DNA of 64,000 bases from NCBI GenBank assembly GCA_914767715.1, contig OU612072.1:6634001-6698000 (forward strand), read 5' to 3'. How positions within the stretch are numbered: the first letter of the stretch is position 1; every line of letters starts with the position of its first letter. Shown here in pieces: positions 10,893 to 23,236 of the stretch. Under the pieces are notes generated by a model. That model was given only the letters and a program-made list of their open reading frames with translations, was not told the DNA's origin and did not search any database. A program made the position numbers and the translations under genes. This DNA is from Membranipora membranacea (Eukaryota; Bryozoa; Gymnolaemata; Cheilostomatida; Membraniporidae).

Positions 10893-13800
10893 ATGGAGTC
10901 ACCATTGACAGAGCAGAGTAAGTGTCAAAATAATCTTTTGCTGGTCTCCTGATTGATCTGGGGGGGGGGGGGGTTATCTGGCTGTGAGGCCAAGAGCAAT
11001 TCAACTGGTCAGCAATGATTTGGCCTGCTGTGGTTCTGAAGTCAACTACAGCATGTTTTGGCCCCTTTGATCAGCAATGGAACTGTTTTCTGTGATGCCA
11101 GGGTCTAATGATCCATGTTATGTTCTGGTGTTCATGTAACACAAGCCCACCACTGCCAATGCTTGGTGAGGACCAAGGAGTTACTTTTACTCCTGGGTGA
11201 GAACTAGCCAGCATTTACCACCAAGGTTTGACCAAGGAGCAACAGGTCTTTGGTTTGACAATTGGCCTGTGGTTCTGAAGTCGACTACAGCGTGTTTTGG
11301 CCTATTGATTAAAGGAGTTATCTGGCTGTGAAGCCAAAGACTACTGAATCCATTGGAATAGTTTATGTTCTGGTGTTCATTCATGTAACACAAGCCCACC
11401 ATTGCCAAGGCTTCAAGTAATGGTGAGAATGTAGCCAGCATTTACCAAAGTTTGGCAATCGACCTGTGTTTCTGGAAGTCTGTCACATTATTTTATTGTT
11501 TGATAATGTTCTTGTGGCCCCTATGGCTTTTTAATGTTCTTGTCTAGCTTCTACTAAGGTCAAGGCCCAAAATTATGCTCTCTGTGGGCCCTGTTGAATA
11601 CTTGCATTGGTGATACAGCGATATCGGTATCTCTGTGGCTTATTGTCGTAATGAAGTCACTTCACCATCACACACTGTTACATGTGACAGGGCCAGAGAG
11701 TACTCACTTGAAGTTTTGGTTTTTTACATAAACTGGACTGGTATCAATTACAGTTTCACAAAGAACAGGTTGTACAGTTGCCATCATAATAACGTGTGCT
11801 AATTAAGATGTAACTGTATTATCTCCTTTTGAGTTGCCTTTGAATTTTCTTAGGTATACAAAGTTTTAAGCAAAATATGTTGTCTCAGCTTTGTATTCAG
11901 TTCAGCTCCTTATTTTGATCGGAGCCTTTTTTCATAAGTTTACAATCAGGTTGGTGCGGTTCTGAAGCTTTGAAACCTGTCATAACTTCTGAGCAGTATA
12001 TTTGATGGCCGTTCTGGCTTCGTTGTATATTTATCTGTAATTACGAAAACCCCCTTCCTTGTAGGCAATGTATTTTGAAATTGACATGCTTGACTTTTTT
12101 TAGCTAACATTCCTTGTTTGGAGATGCTAGTTGACCTTACAGAGGTCAATGATGACACACCAGGACAGAAGGAATCACAAGCTAAATCCGTGAAACAAGA
12201 AGGTATGTGCAATGTATTTTGCATGATGATAACTGAGTATTAAGTTTTACGACTAAAACATGAAGTCATATATGAAAGCTGTTGGTACTCCTTTTGTCAT
12301 ACACCGAAAGCATGTTCCTAAATCATGTTAAGATGTAAACCTGGAGTTTGAGCACAGGTCTGTCCTAAACCCCTTGCCTTAGTTGCCAGTAATAGTTTGC
12401 TTTTTTATGCTCCTAAAACAACATTCTTCTTTTTTTCACATTCTTTTTCGCACAATTGCTTAACCTGATTTCTTTTGTACACCAGTCATGATGATGGCTT
12501 CTGCCACACCAAAACCCTCCCAAAGGTTTGATACTGGTTTTTATGTTCAAGTTTCAAGTTCTAATGTTCCAATGTTCTCATAATCTCTAATGAAAGTAAT
12601 GGGTGTTGTGATAATAGTTTTCATGGTATTGATAAAGATTGCTTAGTAAACTAACCTTGAGCTATTCTACAAACTTCATGAATTCCCATGTGCAGCATCC
12701 ATCGCTACAATTATATGTGTAGCTGCGTCCCAAGCACTTTCTTATCATTGAGTTGTATGATTTCAATGATTGCATTCTTTTAGTGAGGTCATAGTAAACA
12801 TCAAGAAGAAGAGAGGGAGGCCAAAGGGATCAAAAAACCGTCAGACGACAGTATCTCAAAAAGTCTTGGCGAAGGCCAAGAAAACCTCGGTAAGAACATT
12901 TTTGGTAACAGTTAGGATAATGAGTGTCAAAATTCAAACAATCATTCCAGTTGGGATTGTTTCAACTGCCTTTTTCATTTAAAATGGATTCAAAATGAAG
13001 TTCTATTTCATAGCCTAAATGACTGGCGATGAAGATCATGTCCATTTTCTCCGGCCAAATTTTATTGTTATGATTGTTTGACTGTAGCAGGGCAGAGGTT
13101 TAATTTAAATTCCAGTTAGTTTCAATTCCATTTATCATGTATTTTGTATTTTAGCTCATGAAGACGCCATCCCCGTCACACAGATTCACAGTTTCAACTC
13201 CTACCACTCCTAAACGTGTAAGTATTCTCAAATATGTCAATGTTTGTGACTTTCATCACTCAATGGTTGAAAAATAAAACAGTCCTAGTTCTCTTGCATT
13301 GTTAATCTATCGGGTAGAACTGCATCCCTGCTATATCTAAATTACTTTACCAATGTTCCCCAGTATATCTGTTCACAGGCTGAGACATGCGCCCGCAAGT
13401 ATTTAACTTAATCTAATCTCTCACTCCATTGCAGTCCACTCCACAGCATGGAGGTATGTTCGATAGGAGGGAGTCCTTCCTCCAGTCACCAGTAAACGTG
13501 TCTATCAGCGTAAGATCGGAGTCAGACAATGAAGAAGTGCGCCAAGAACTTTACGAAGGGGAAGGCACAGGTACAATTATTTAACGTAACAGCACTGTTT
13601 ATTTTTTCCATGTCGTTAATTTGCCCAGCATCTGCACACCTCAAAGATATCAAAACTTGACATGTTTTTATATCCCGTTTCTTAGCGTATCACATTCTGT
13701 TCTGTCATTACAGCATGTATACCGTACACAAAAGAGAGGATAGAGGTACTCATCACCGTGATGGTGATGAACATGAGACAGTGGACTCTGTGTAAATCCG

Positions 13801-15361
13801 CATCACAAAAGGATAAGGTATTTATTTTGCAGCTCAAACATTTGTTTGTTTTCAGCTATGTATGTCTTTGGTGTGCCAATAAATATGCCTCAAGTTTCTG
13901 AGCTTGTCTTGACAAAAATGTCAAGACAGGCTTAAATTTTCCTTGTTGTGTAATTCATTTATTTTAATAGTTCTCAGAGACGTAGAAGGTATCATCACAT
14001 GAACAGCTAATGCTGTTGATGTAGATTTGACTAACGAACCATTTATGAGCTACGCAACTCTTTTTCCTATATAAAAACAAAATGATGGAATGGGTGGAAC
14101 CAGTTTCACTTGCCAACTGATCATACCCCGGATAAGTTGGTTTTCATGTCGTTCTGTTACAACAGCTATGGGAGACAATCGAGGATAGGTTGGTAGCAGA
14201 GGGATTTCCCGCAATGATCAGGGGACGTGGTACAGGTATAAGAAGAAAGTATCAAAGTTTGCTCAAAACATACAAAGAAATTGAAGATTGGAACTCAAAA
14301 TCTGGAAAGAGTTGTACATCTCTTGCGTTTGTAACCCCCTGTGGTTGCAGGAATGTAAGAATGAGAGCAGTTACAACAAACAAGGTCGTCATGGCAGACT
14401 GAGGTGATAGAATCAAGGAGCACCTGTTGAGATAGGAGAATTATTATATACGAGCAAAATGAGTTGCTTGCTAACACTTTGATTGATCCTAATCATATCT
14501 AACAAATCACACTAGGCATTAGGAGATCTTGCTAGCTGGTAATACCTCCATGTTGCATATTCATATCTTTCCCTTTATTTCGCTCTCATTTTCAAAAATA
14601 TGTTTGCAAATAATTAGAGTAGGCGTTTAAATTTTACAGGTCGCAACAGAAGGAAATTTAAATATGGAGAGACTTTTGACAATGCTGTGAGGAAAGCAGA
14701 GGGTGAGGGGCCAGAAATGAATGTCACTGTTGATGCAGGAGGAGAGTGAGTATTTTGTCAAGACGATAATTTTTTTAATCCATATCTCTACTGTCATCAA
14801 TCTTCTTTGAAATTTTGACCGGAGCAGCCAAATGCCGCAATGAAGAAGAGATAAATTAAAACCCTACATCCCTCTTCAGTATCAATCGACCACAGTATTC
14901 TTCCTGGAATCAAGCTCTCACAAAGCTGTTTTCATAATATGATGTCCAATCATCAGCACACCCAGTTCCTAATGTACAATATATTGTCGCAATACCTTAA
15001 CTTCCTGCACATACACTATTGCTGCCTCCTTGGTAATATCATGTCATGCTATTGAAACGCTGTTTCTGAAAAAACCAACCCTGCAATATTCAACAGAGTC
15101 AGTGTTGCCATTTCAACCATATCATGACTTAACTCCTTCCATCAAGTGTATTATTGCTGTTACAGACCAGCTGCTGCATCATCCGGCATAACGCCACGTA
15201 AACATCCTAAGGGTCGTAATCTGAACTCCGAGGAAAAAAAGACCGAGCTGCTGGAGAGGGAGGTAAACTCCAAAATTGACTACATGCAAAAAATGCTTGA
15301 GTTTGAGCAGAGAAAGGTAGACCTGCTCGACAAACTTGTTACCCATATTACCTCATTATAA
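10893..15361 (+). CDS. Harbinger accessory protein: AT-hook and trihelix (Myb/SANT-like) DNA-binding protein
   Basis: The exons are 10893-10917, 12104-12202, 12486-12525, 12784-12889, 13155-13217, 13435-13570, 13714-13817, 14166-14310, 14640-14745 and 15166-15361 (TAA). They sum to 1020 bp (339 residues) with all phases consistent. Exon 4 encodes an AT-hook-type KKKRGRPKGSKNR. Exons 7-9 encode a trihelix/Myb-like domain (RIEVLITVM, LWETIEDRL, IRRKYQSLLKTYKEIEDWNSKSGKS). The C-terminus is a charged predicted coiled coil (EEKKTELLEREVNSKIDYMQ). In PIF/Harbinger elements the Myb-like protein binds subterminal DNA and helps bring the transposase to the nucleus and to the ends. The donor after 14310 (GTTGTA) is weak but restores the domain. 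A polyadenylation signal AATAAA follows at about 15436. Confidence 0.85.
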
Positions 15362-15830
15362 TTTAAATTGTCTGATATATTATGTGAGCTGTGTGTAATG
15401 TTACATTTTGAGTATCATGAGCTTTCGTTATAAAAAATAAATGTTTTCATTTCAATTGAGAACTATAAAACTCCACTACTGTACATAACAGTTGATTGTG
15501 AGAGCAGGTACATGCTGAGTAGCTTTATTAAATAAAGACAAGCAGATCTATCCCATGGCTTGGTCAATAAAAAACCCACAATGCATTGCTAATCAACACA
15601 TCCATTATACTGATATTGCACTCATTTTGTTCAGCTATGATTCACACGTGTGTAAACTTCTGTTGTTCTTAGTACCAATAAATTAATAATAGATCGACAG
15701 TGATAGTGCACATGAAAATGTATCTTTATTGTATTTCTTACAGAATAGTTCCATTATGACATCCAAAAACTCTGCAAATGCATAAATTGAAGTAGATCAG
15801 ATTAAGTTCATGGCTTGTGAGTAAATAAAA

Positions 15831-16279
15831 GTGTGAAACTAAGAATTTTTAACATCATAACTGTCAAACAAACGTCGTCATTGACAAATATGCCGACAAG
15901 TTTAAATCAGCCAAATATCCTGTAGCTACAGCATCACGACGTCACTTGGGAACCTAAGCCATGAACAGTTACACAGGATGCTGCGAAGCGCTCAGCTGTG
16001 CATCAATCAGATCTTGGCAGTCATGCAGGCCAACGCCATGTGACACAGGATACTGGAATTTAAGCAGAACCAAACAAACGGGCGTAACAAACGCAAGTGT
16101 GGGATACCAAGTAACAGTGCTAAGCGGTGCCTAACTAAAAGATCTGCGAACATGGGATGTTTCAAATGTCGACTGATACTTAGGCTGAGGGAGTTTTAGC
16201 TGATTCAAACCTGTCAGCTTATTTGTCAATGACAGCGTTTGTTTCGCAGTGATGATGTTAAAAATTCTTAGTTGCACAC
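15831..16279. repeat. Inverted repeat between the two Harbinger genes
   Basis: The left arm begins GTGTGAAACTAAGAATTTTT at 15831, and the right arm ends with the inverse (AAAAATTCTTAGTTGCACAC) at 16279. Arms of roughly 95 bp are separated by about 260 bp. They share AACATCAT, AAACAAACG and TCATTGACAAATA. It is probably a nested MITE in the intergenic 3' space, or a structural element of the transposon. No coding sequence is present. Confidence 0.7.
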
Positions 16280-16438
16280 TATAATTAACAACACTTGCTC
16301 CCGATACAATTAAAAATGAATTTGTTGCCATGACACAAAAGTTTACAAAAGTGTGATCGTCAGAAACTAGTTAAAAAATAAATTCAAAATCAATACAAAA
16401 AAAAAATAATTCATGATGGCACAAGACAGCGCAAAAGC

Positions 16439-19400
16439 CTACTCCAGGACAGTGTCTTCATCTGAAGCTGCTTTGAAATAAGTCTTGCAAATGGCCTCTC
16501 TTTTACCACAGGCAGTGTCAAATCTTAAAGTGGCCATTTCTCTAGCTGCATTTTCCCTATCGGACTCGCAGTCCATTTTAAGCATATAATTATGCAGCAC
16601 AAGGCAGCATCTAATTATTACATGGCCTTTGTGCCTACTGCGTCCATCCAGATGTTTCAGTCTCCTCCAGGTATTCTTCAGACGGCCGTTAGCATGCTCA
16701 ACAAGTACCCTGGTAGCACTATGAGCCTGATTGTACCTCTTAACTCTCTTCGGGTTGTTGTTCCTATCCCTATAAGGTTTCATCATATAAAGCTCTTGCC
16801 TGTATGCGCTATCACCTGAATAAGAGATGTCAAAAGAATATATGTTAACAGAAATTTAACACTAAATAAGCCGTGGTTGGCCCCTGATTTGAGCTACATA
16901 AATTGGTCGGTGATGTAGATATACTTTAAAATGTATACTCTATCACCAAGAGAAAAAGTTAGCCAATCCGCACAGCCTTGAGACATCTGAATTTAAAGCT
17001 AGCTAAGGTTTACTCAGCCTCCTTACTTTATATGGACTAAGCTGACCAAATTTCTATTCTAGTTAACATGAAGTGACCTTAAACTAGATAAGCTAAACTT
17101 TACCTAACGTTAACTCATCTAGAGTTTGTGTTTTTGAGTTTTCAACAGATTTTTTTCAGATTTCAGTTTTCAACAGATAAGACCAGTAATGAACTCCTGC
17201 CAAAAACTTTGTTGTTGTTGCCAAGCTATTTTTGAACCCACTGGTGCTAGAAGAGAAATAAGTGTCTGAGAGTATGCTTGTCTGTTAAAAGCTCACCTAA
17301 TATGTGATACTGCTTAGGCAATGCTTCCAGCTTTTCCACGAGACTGGTCCTCCTCAACACCCTGGCATCATGATAACTGCCTGGTGAGCCAACAGAGTAA
17401 TATATAATCTCTTCAGCGCTATTTACCACCAGCATGCAGTTGAAGGAATAATTTGACTTCCTGCTGTAATATGTCTACAATAAAACACGGAATGATTATG
17501 ATAACCATCAGGTGCCGATCACCCAAACAAGAAGCTTTACAATTTGATATTTACCCTATGTTAATCTATAGGGTAAATTTTTTCCGTGACTTTTTTTATG
17601 TTGTGATATTACTTAGAAAAGTACCTACATAACAACACAGCATGTTTGTGGTACTTAATTATCAAAACACACAATACAAATTTCAATATTGCATTAACAG
17701 GCCAACACATACTTCGCGATTTGATGCAGTGCAAAAAATACAAAATAGTCAGAAACAAGATCATACACATTAAAATTGCCATAAAGTAAAATCCTTTGGC
17801 TTTCTCCCTTGTAATAGACTGTATACTTTATCAGGGCCTACTTTGAGGATAATTGCTCTTGAGTGAATTCCCTACCTCTGAGCGACGAGAAGGTTGGGCT
17901 ATCTTGATTTCCGTACCATCAACAAGTCCTATGACTCCAGGAAAACCTATGAAACATTAAGATGCAAGTCAATTTCACATATATGATGTTGTGACTGAAA
18001 TGACGGCACAAGAAATGCAGAAATCAAGAGAAGGACACTTTACACAGCACCGTCTTAGACATGGCAGCTTAGGCAAATTCCTAGTACAGCATGGAGTATA
18101 TGTTAAAACTTGACCGTTAACAGAAGACAACTTTTAAAATTGGATGGAAATTAGGGTTGTTACTAGGCCTGCATATGGGTCAAACAGAACTGGAATTTCA
18201 TCTTTATGCTAAAACACATAGGGACAACACTTCCCTCTGTCAGAACAAGCTGTTACCATCAAATTTGCAGTGTATTAACATAATGATTGCTAATTTATAA
18301 GTAATTCTCAATCAGGCCTACTCCAATATGCAGACTATGACCTAGTTTGTTAATGATATAACAACTCACTTACCATATCTAGTGAAGAATGTGGCCTCTT
18401 CAATAGCCATTTCTTCATCTGTTGGCCAATTTATGTACCGCCCTTCCAACTCCAAAAGGGCATCAGTTATACGGGTAACACATTCTCGGACAGTTGAGTG
18501 GGTAACGTTGAAACTGCAAAAACATAATAAGTCAATCTATTGAGAGATGTTAAAGAAATCTGCAATGTCATCAAAGTTCGTGTGACATAGTTTTCTAGCC
18601 ACCTGCACAACTGCAGCAAACTGCTGTCTGTAGGCATGGCATAGGCATGAAATCTAATGCATAATGAAAATGACAGAAATATATGTGCAGAAATATAAGG
18701 GGGTCAGCGCTGGTACACCAAAACATACACATCAATACCCAAAAGTAAGCGGATTGGAATAGATCTACGCTTGTTATCCGACAATTTATCCAGTACCACA
18801 TATAAAGGTTTCACAATTCCTCTACTTACTGTGTAGCTATGGAAACCATAGAGTCAACGGTAGAGAAAAAGTGGAGTGCAATAATGAGCCGTTGTTCACT
18901 TGGCAGAGTGTTAGGGGGCATATACGGATCACTCGGTTCCCGCAACCACTCTTTACCGCTTTCAGTTCGCTTTAGCTCACTGAGGAGAGTATCGAATGCT
19001 TCTATAATTATAAAAAAAAGTATAAATGTTAGGCAAGGTTGACATGTTAACCCAGTCACTAACGGTGATAAAAATGGTTATGCAGCAATTGTTCGTGTTT
19101 CCAAACTAATTGTCAATTGTATAAAAATCAGTATAATGTTTGTTGCGTAACAAAACAGCAAGCTCGATAGTGGAATAATAGTTAAGGTATATCTCCTGAA
19201 TGGTCCGTTGCCTGTGAGGATGTCGCCGCAGGAATGCGTGTTCTTTATTTAGGGTGTTTTGGAACTGACTGGTAGGACAGCAGAACTGAGGTGTCCAACC
19301 AAGTCCAAGTCAATTGAAATAACATCAATGTTAGGATTAATGGGAAAGTAAGTAATTAATGTGTGAGAACATATGATGATTTATATATATACATAATATA

Positions 19401-19789
19401 TATATACCATTATTATTATGATAAAACAGTCAGTGTCAGTAGATTACTGCAGGGTAGAGTAGGGTAGAGTAAAGTAGGAGAAGATCATACCAGGTAGCTT
19501 GATAAAGCCTGTACAGTACCCTAAAAATAATAATACCAGCCACAGTTCAGAAGGACTAGTGTTGTATTGTTGTAGCAGCCTACCTCTTGAGAGCCTGAAG
19601 GCACTTTTGACTCCAGTCTGGCAACGATTCATAGAGCTGATCTCTTGTAGGCCTGAAATCTTTGCCACTGTTGCCAAAGAATGCATGGTTGATATCAGGA
19701 GGCAGTAGAGGTGGTGCATCCATCATCAAAGTCACAGTTGTCAATGTTGATTGATGCTTGTCTGACTGGCTTGGGTCCATGCTTGCCAT
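16439..19789 (-). CDS. PIF/Harbinger DDE transposase
   Basis: Minus-strand exons, 5' to 3', are 19584-19789 (MASMDPSQ...), 18830-19001, 18374-18513, 17876-17946, 17297-17474 and 16439-16815 (stop). Exons 2 to 6 join in phase. The catalytic residues are visible: first Asp in GLVDGTEIKI (exon 4), second Asp in GDSAYRQEL (start of exon 6) and Glu in VLVEHANGRLK. Exon 5 adds the family motif GSPGSYHDARVL, and exons 2-3 hold the helix-turn-helix region (LHFFSTVDSMVSIATHFNVTHSTVRECV). It would cut and paste elements with the 10631/20008 termini. The exon 1 to exon 2 join is off by one base, so a small unseen exon, another acceptor or a frameshift must be assumed. Otherwise every exon is open. Confidence 0.88.
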
Positions 19790-20008
19790 CTTTCACCAAG
19801 TGGAATGGGGAAAATATTTGAAACATTCCCATTGGATAACACCTACAACCTACATTGGCTTTTTATTGGCCAGTTATTATTGAAATAGTTGTTTCCCAAA
19901 AGTCGCGCCACACGATTGGGTAATATTTTATTAACAGTGGGAATTCCCCAGAGTTATTGGGTTTCCCAGTCAATATTTATTAAATTGGAACAGGTCGCGC
20001 TTTTGCCT

Positions 20009-21365
20009 ATTATCTGAACATCACCATACTTGTCAAGTAATCTAAATTCAAAATAGGGAGATTCCATTTTACGGCGATACTGCACCACAACGTGGTGCTT
20101 CGAGGGTGCGAAGCACCCGAGTCACCCACCTGGGGGTTTGGGGGCGGTGTAAGCCCCCCCAACGGGTATATTTGACCCCAAATAATTTCATGTTTGTACT
20201 AGTACTAAAATATCAAACTGAGGTGAAATACACTCTTTAAACAATTACAATCAATCCATGGGCCACTGGGACTCTTACATACACGCCTTTACATTGTCAA
20301 TGTCCAGTATCAAACACCCCATTGGCAAAGTAGAGGCATGTAAGTCCCAGGGACTCTTGCCTGTCAAGACAGGCTACAAGTGGCGTGCTGAAAATGTGCT
20401 CAGTCACAGACAGTGAGAATCCAGATAAGGTACTATATTCCTGTTTGACTAACATTAAATATGTCTTTGGTCCAAGCTTTGTTAAATTGTAGTGGACCTA
20501 CCTTTGGAATTGTTAGGTTACTATTTCCCTTCACATAAATTTAAATAGAGTAGACAGTACAAAATTAATACTTAAAAATGTGTGATCTGAAAGGAAATGA
20601 AAACTAAATGTATGCACTTGACTAGCTACTTTATATTGTGACCAATGACAGTCAGTGTTGTGAGTTATGAGAGGATGCTATTGGTCATTTATAATAATAG
20701 GCTGAATCCTAACCAAACAGGTAAATTTGTTAGGAGTTTTTTATTTGATAATTCCTTTCAATTTTGTGTGCAAAGACCTTAACAGTAACTAGTCAACAAC
20801 AACAACATGTGCTTGGATAACTATCAAAAAATTGCGATTGGGCTGTTTTCTCTAAAATCTGGAGGAAATAGTGAGATTTACAAAAAGTGGGAGGTGGGTG
20901 TAAAAATCTGGAGGGTCACGCCTAAATCGGGAGACTTGGCAAGTATGAACATCACTATACTTAATACACTCTTACTATAGTCTGTTATCACTGGAACAGA
21001 CTAATACTATTACTATCACTATTACTATAGCTATTCAAGGATTTTAATATCTATGGTGAGTTTCCTCGCTATCAGTAAACAAATTAACTCGCCGCTTAAA
21101 TGTTGCATCATTCTGCTCTGGTACGTAAATGCCTTTCTAATTCTATGTTGAATTTTATGAGGCATCATGTTTACTTTGCCGTATACTTTTAACATTTTAA
21201 CCTGAAAGTGACATAACAACATGACTCATGCCAGCTTATTAATTAATCCTTATTATTTACCATTTTTATGCACATTTCACCGAACTAATTACCGATAGTG
21301 TTGTCGTTTCAGGGTACAATTAAACACAAAAATAAAACTGGTAGCCATAAAAGTCCAACAAAAAG
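20009..21365. other. Spacer right of Harbinger, with a GC-rich hairpin patch
   Basis: No gene is seen. About 20080-20165 is strikingly GC-rich for this window and holds two hairpins, one with ACCACAACGTGGT and one with GTGCTTCGAGGGTGCGAAGCAC, then G-rich and C-rich runs. A perfect palindrome GCCTGTCAAGACAGGC lies at about 20369. The rest is AT-rich and featureless. Confidence 0.4.
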
Positions 21366-21797
21366 CTATACAATCCAACCATATATATATATCCAAGTTT
21401 GATATAGATTTTGAATAGGATTAGGAATAACCCTCTGTTCTCTGCAACTTTGTTTTGCTGTCAAAACACTGTCTGTGATGTGTGAGGAGTTGCCTCTTCC
21501 TATCAAGACATTCGCAGTTGGCATATCTGGATTCCCCATCAAAAGTGAAACCCCAACTAGACCCAACTAGACCCTGGTCTAGTTGGAGTTTTTCATTTGC
21601 TTGGATTTTCCGATGGAAATTCCACTTTTGATGGGGAATCCAGATATGCCAAATGCGAATGTCTTGATAGGAAGAGGCAACTCCTCACACATCACAGACA
21701 GTGTTTTGACAGCAAAACAAAGTTGCAGAGAACGGAGGGTTATTCCTAATCCTATACAAAATCTATATCAAACTTGGATATATATATATGGTTGGAT
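21366..21797. repeat. Large fold-back: near-identical inverted arms of about 175-185 bp
   Basis: The left arm (21366 to about 21550) and right arm (about 21622-21797) are reverse complements with very few differences. They end in ATCCAACCATATATATATA and its inverse. The roughly 75-bp centre holds tandem CCAACTAGACC and GGTCTAGTTGG phrases, themselves palindromic. Both arms carry the same open frame outwards (GNPDMPTANVLIGRGNSS), which I do not recognise. It is probably a fold-back or MITE-type element; no clear target duplication was found. Confidence 0.75.
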
Positions 21798-23236
21798 AAC
21801 ATTACACTAATTTGTGTTAATTTGAAACTATGTCCATTGGGAGGCTCATCTCAGGGAGTTATTAAACAATTTGCGTTGCATGATCTCATGAGATAACAGT
21901 CTTAATGTCCTTTATAACACAAATATTATAATAGTGCATGGGACTAATTGCCTAAAATGTAGGCATATAAATATATAAGTTGGGAAAATTGGATTTGCCA
22001 ATTTTCGTATCTTTACCATACCGTCGCCATAGGCCAAATTCAAAGTGTATACTCTACTCCTCATATCTTACAGGCATTTTTATTCAAAACAGTGATAAAT
22101 TTTAAAAACGAGCTCCAATCGTTTCTTGTCAGAGCTTTATGATGTTACCATAAATTGTTCAGAGTCAAAGCTGCTGAAGTAGGGTGGTAAGTCATGATGT
22201 GAATGAGAATAGAATATTTCAGTAATTTTCTCTGAATCAGTGACAACAATCAAAAGACTCACAGGCAAGCGTAATTTCATCATCATCAACTTCATTGTGC
22301 CTAGGCTATATAAGAAGATAGTGTTAGTGTGAGCCGATCATACTTAACTTAGAAAATACAGAGTTTCAGTATGCATATCATTATCACCTTCCTCACCTTA
22401 TCCGTAGCTCACAAAATTCTATCTGTGTGTGCCCATATAATTCTCCCAGCTTTATTTTCTCAGAGAATCCCCATCCCTGCATGTCCTCCTCCCACAGTGT
22501 GTTATTTTGCCTTTTCCTCTCTCACTATAACCCTGCGCTCTGATTTCACCCACAATTCTTAGATTCTCCCCTCTACCCCGACCCGTATGAACATGTCAAA
22601 ACCATTGTAGCCCTTTTTCTAGTCTGCTCAGACCCATTCCTTCCTGCCATATTTAATGATCATCACTCACACCTAATGTCAATTACTGTAAAAGCTCCAC
22701 AGGGACACATTTTGGCTCCAGCCCTTTGTAACTTCAACAGTAAAAAAGTTACAGGCGTGGTGGTTAGCAATCCACGGGCTTAATTTAAATGAAGAACTAG
22801 CTCGAGCATATACAAAACATGAATTTCTATTTTGAGTTTTACCACGCTATATATAACCGATGCATGAAATCACGCTGCCTCCGTATGTTTGCTGATAACC
22901 CTCTCTTCACGTTAGACCGCCTACCATCAGGCCGATACAGAACATTGCGAACTAGAGTGAGCCTTCGTAGCAACTGCACCAAGCAAAGGCTATAAAGTTT
23001 ATGAACTCTGTGATATGAGTAAACATATTTTTTATATTTTTATTTATATCTATGTATCATCAGCAATTTTAAATTGACTCAACTTTTAGCTCTGTCGAAG
23101 CACCATATTTCTCTTTTCAGAGACTGTAATAAACACTATCCCTATAAAAATACCATTGAAAATACCATACATTATCAAAAAATATTAAAAAATAATAATA
23201 ATAACAATTTTTTTTGTTGTTTCTTGTTTTGGTGAA

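Larger units (their letters stand above)
10631..20008. mobile_element. Autonomous-looking PIF/Harbinger transposon, 9.4 kb
   Basis: The left end is AGGCAAAAGCGCGACCTGTT and the right end is its inverse, AACAGGTCGCGCTTTTGCCT. ATT lies outside both ends (10628-10630 and 20009-20011), a 3-bp duplication as usual for this superfamily. The inverted similarity continues about 80-90 bp inward (TTTAATAAATATTGACTGGG, then CTGGGGAATTCC) apart from an 11-bp indel. Two convergent genes fill it: a trihelix/AT-hook protein (+) and a DDE transposase (-), the standard two-gene plan of the superfamily. It is longer than most Harbingers because of the introns and a nested repeat at 15831-16279. Confidence 0.9.

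Noticed and set aside
14310-14402. Continuation of the trihelix exon to the TGA at 14402
   Set aside because: The domain pattern continues NSKSGKS-RNRRKFKYGE only if the exon ends at 14310 and joins 14640; the unspliced tail is unlike the family.
16592-16819. Plus-strand 75-codon frame
   Set aside because: It is the antisense shadow of the transposase's last exon, which carries the catalytic Glu motif.
9467-22562. Matching 63-codon frames at 9467-9658 and 22371-22562
   Set aside because: Their conservation is explained by the inverted duplication; there is no splice context or domain.
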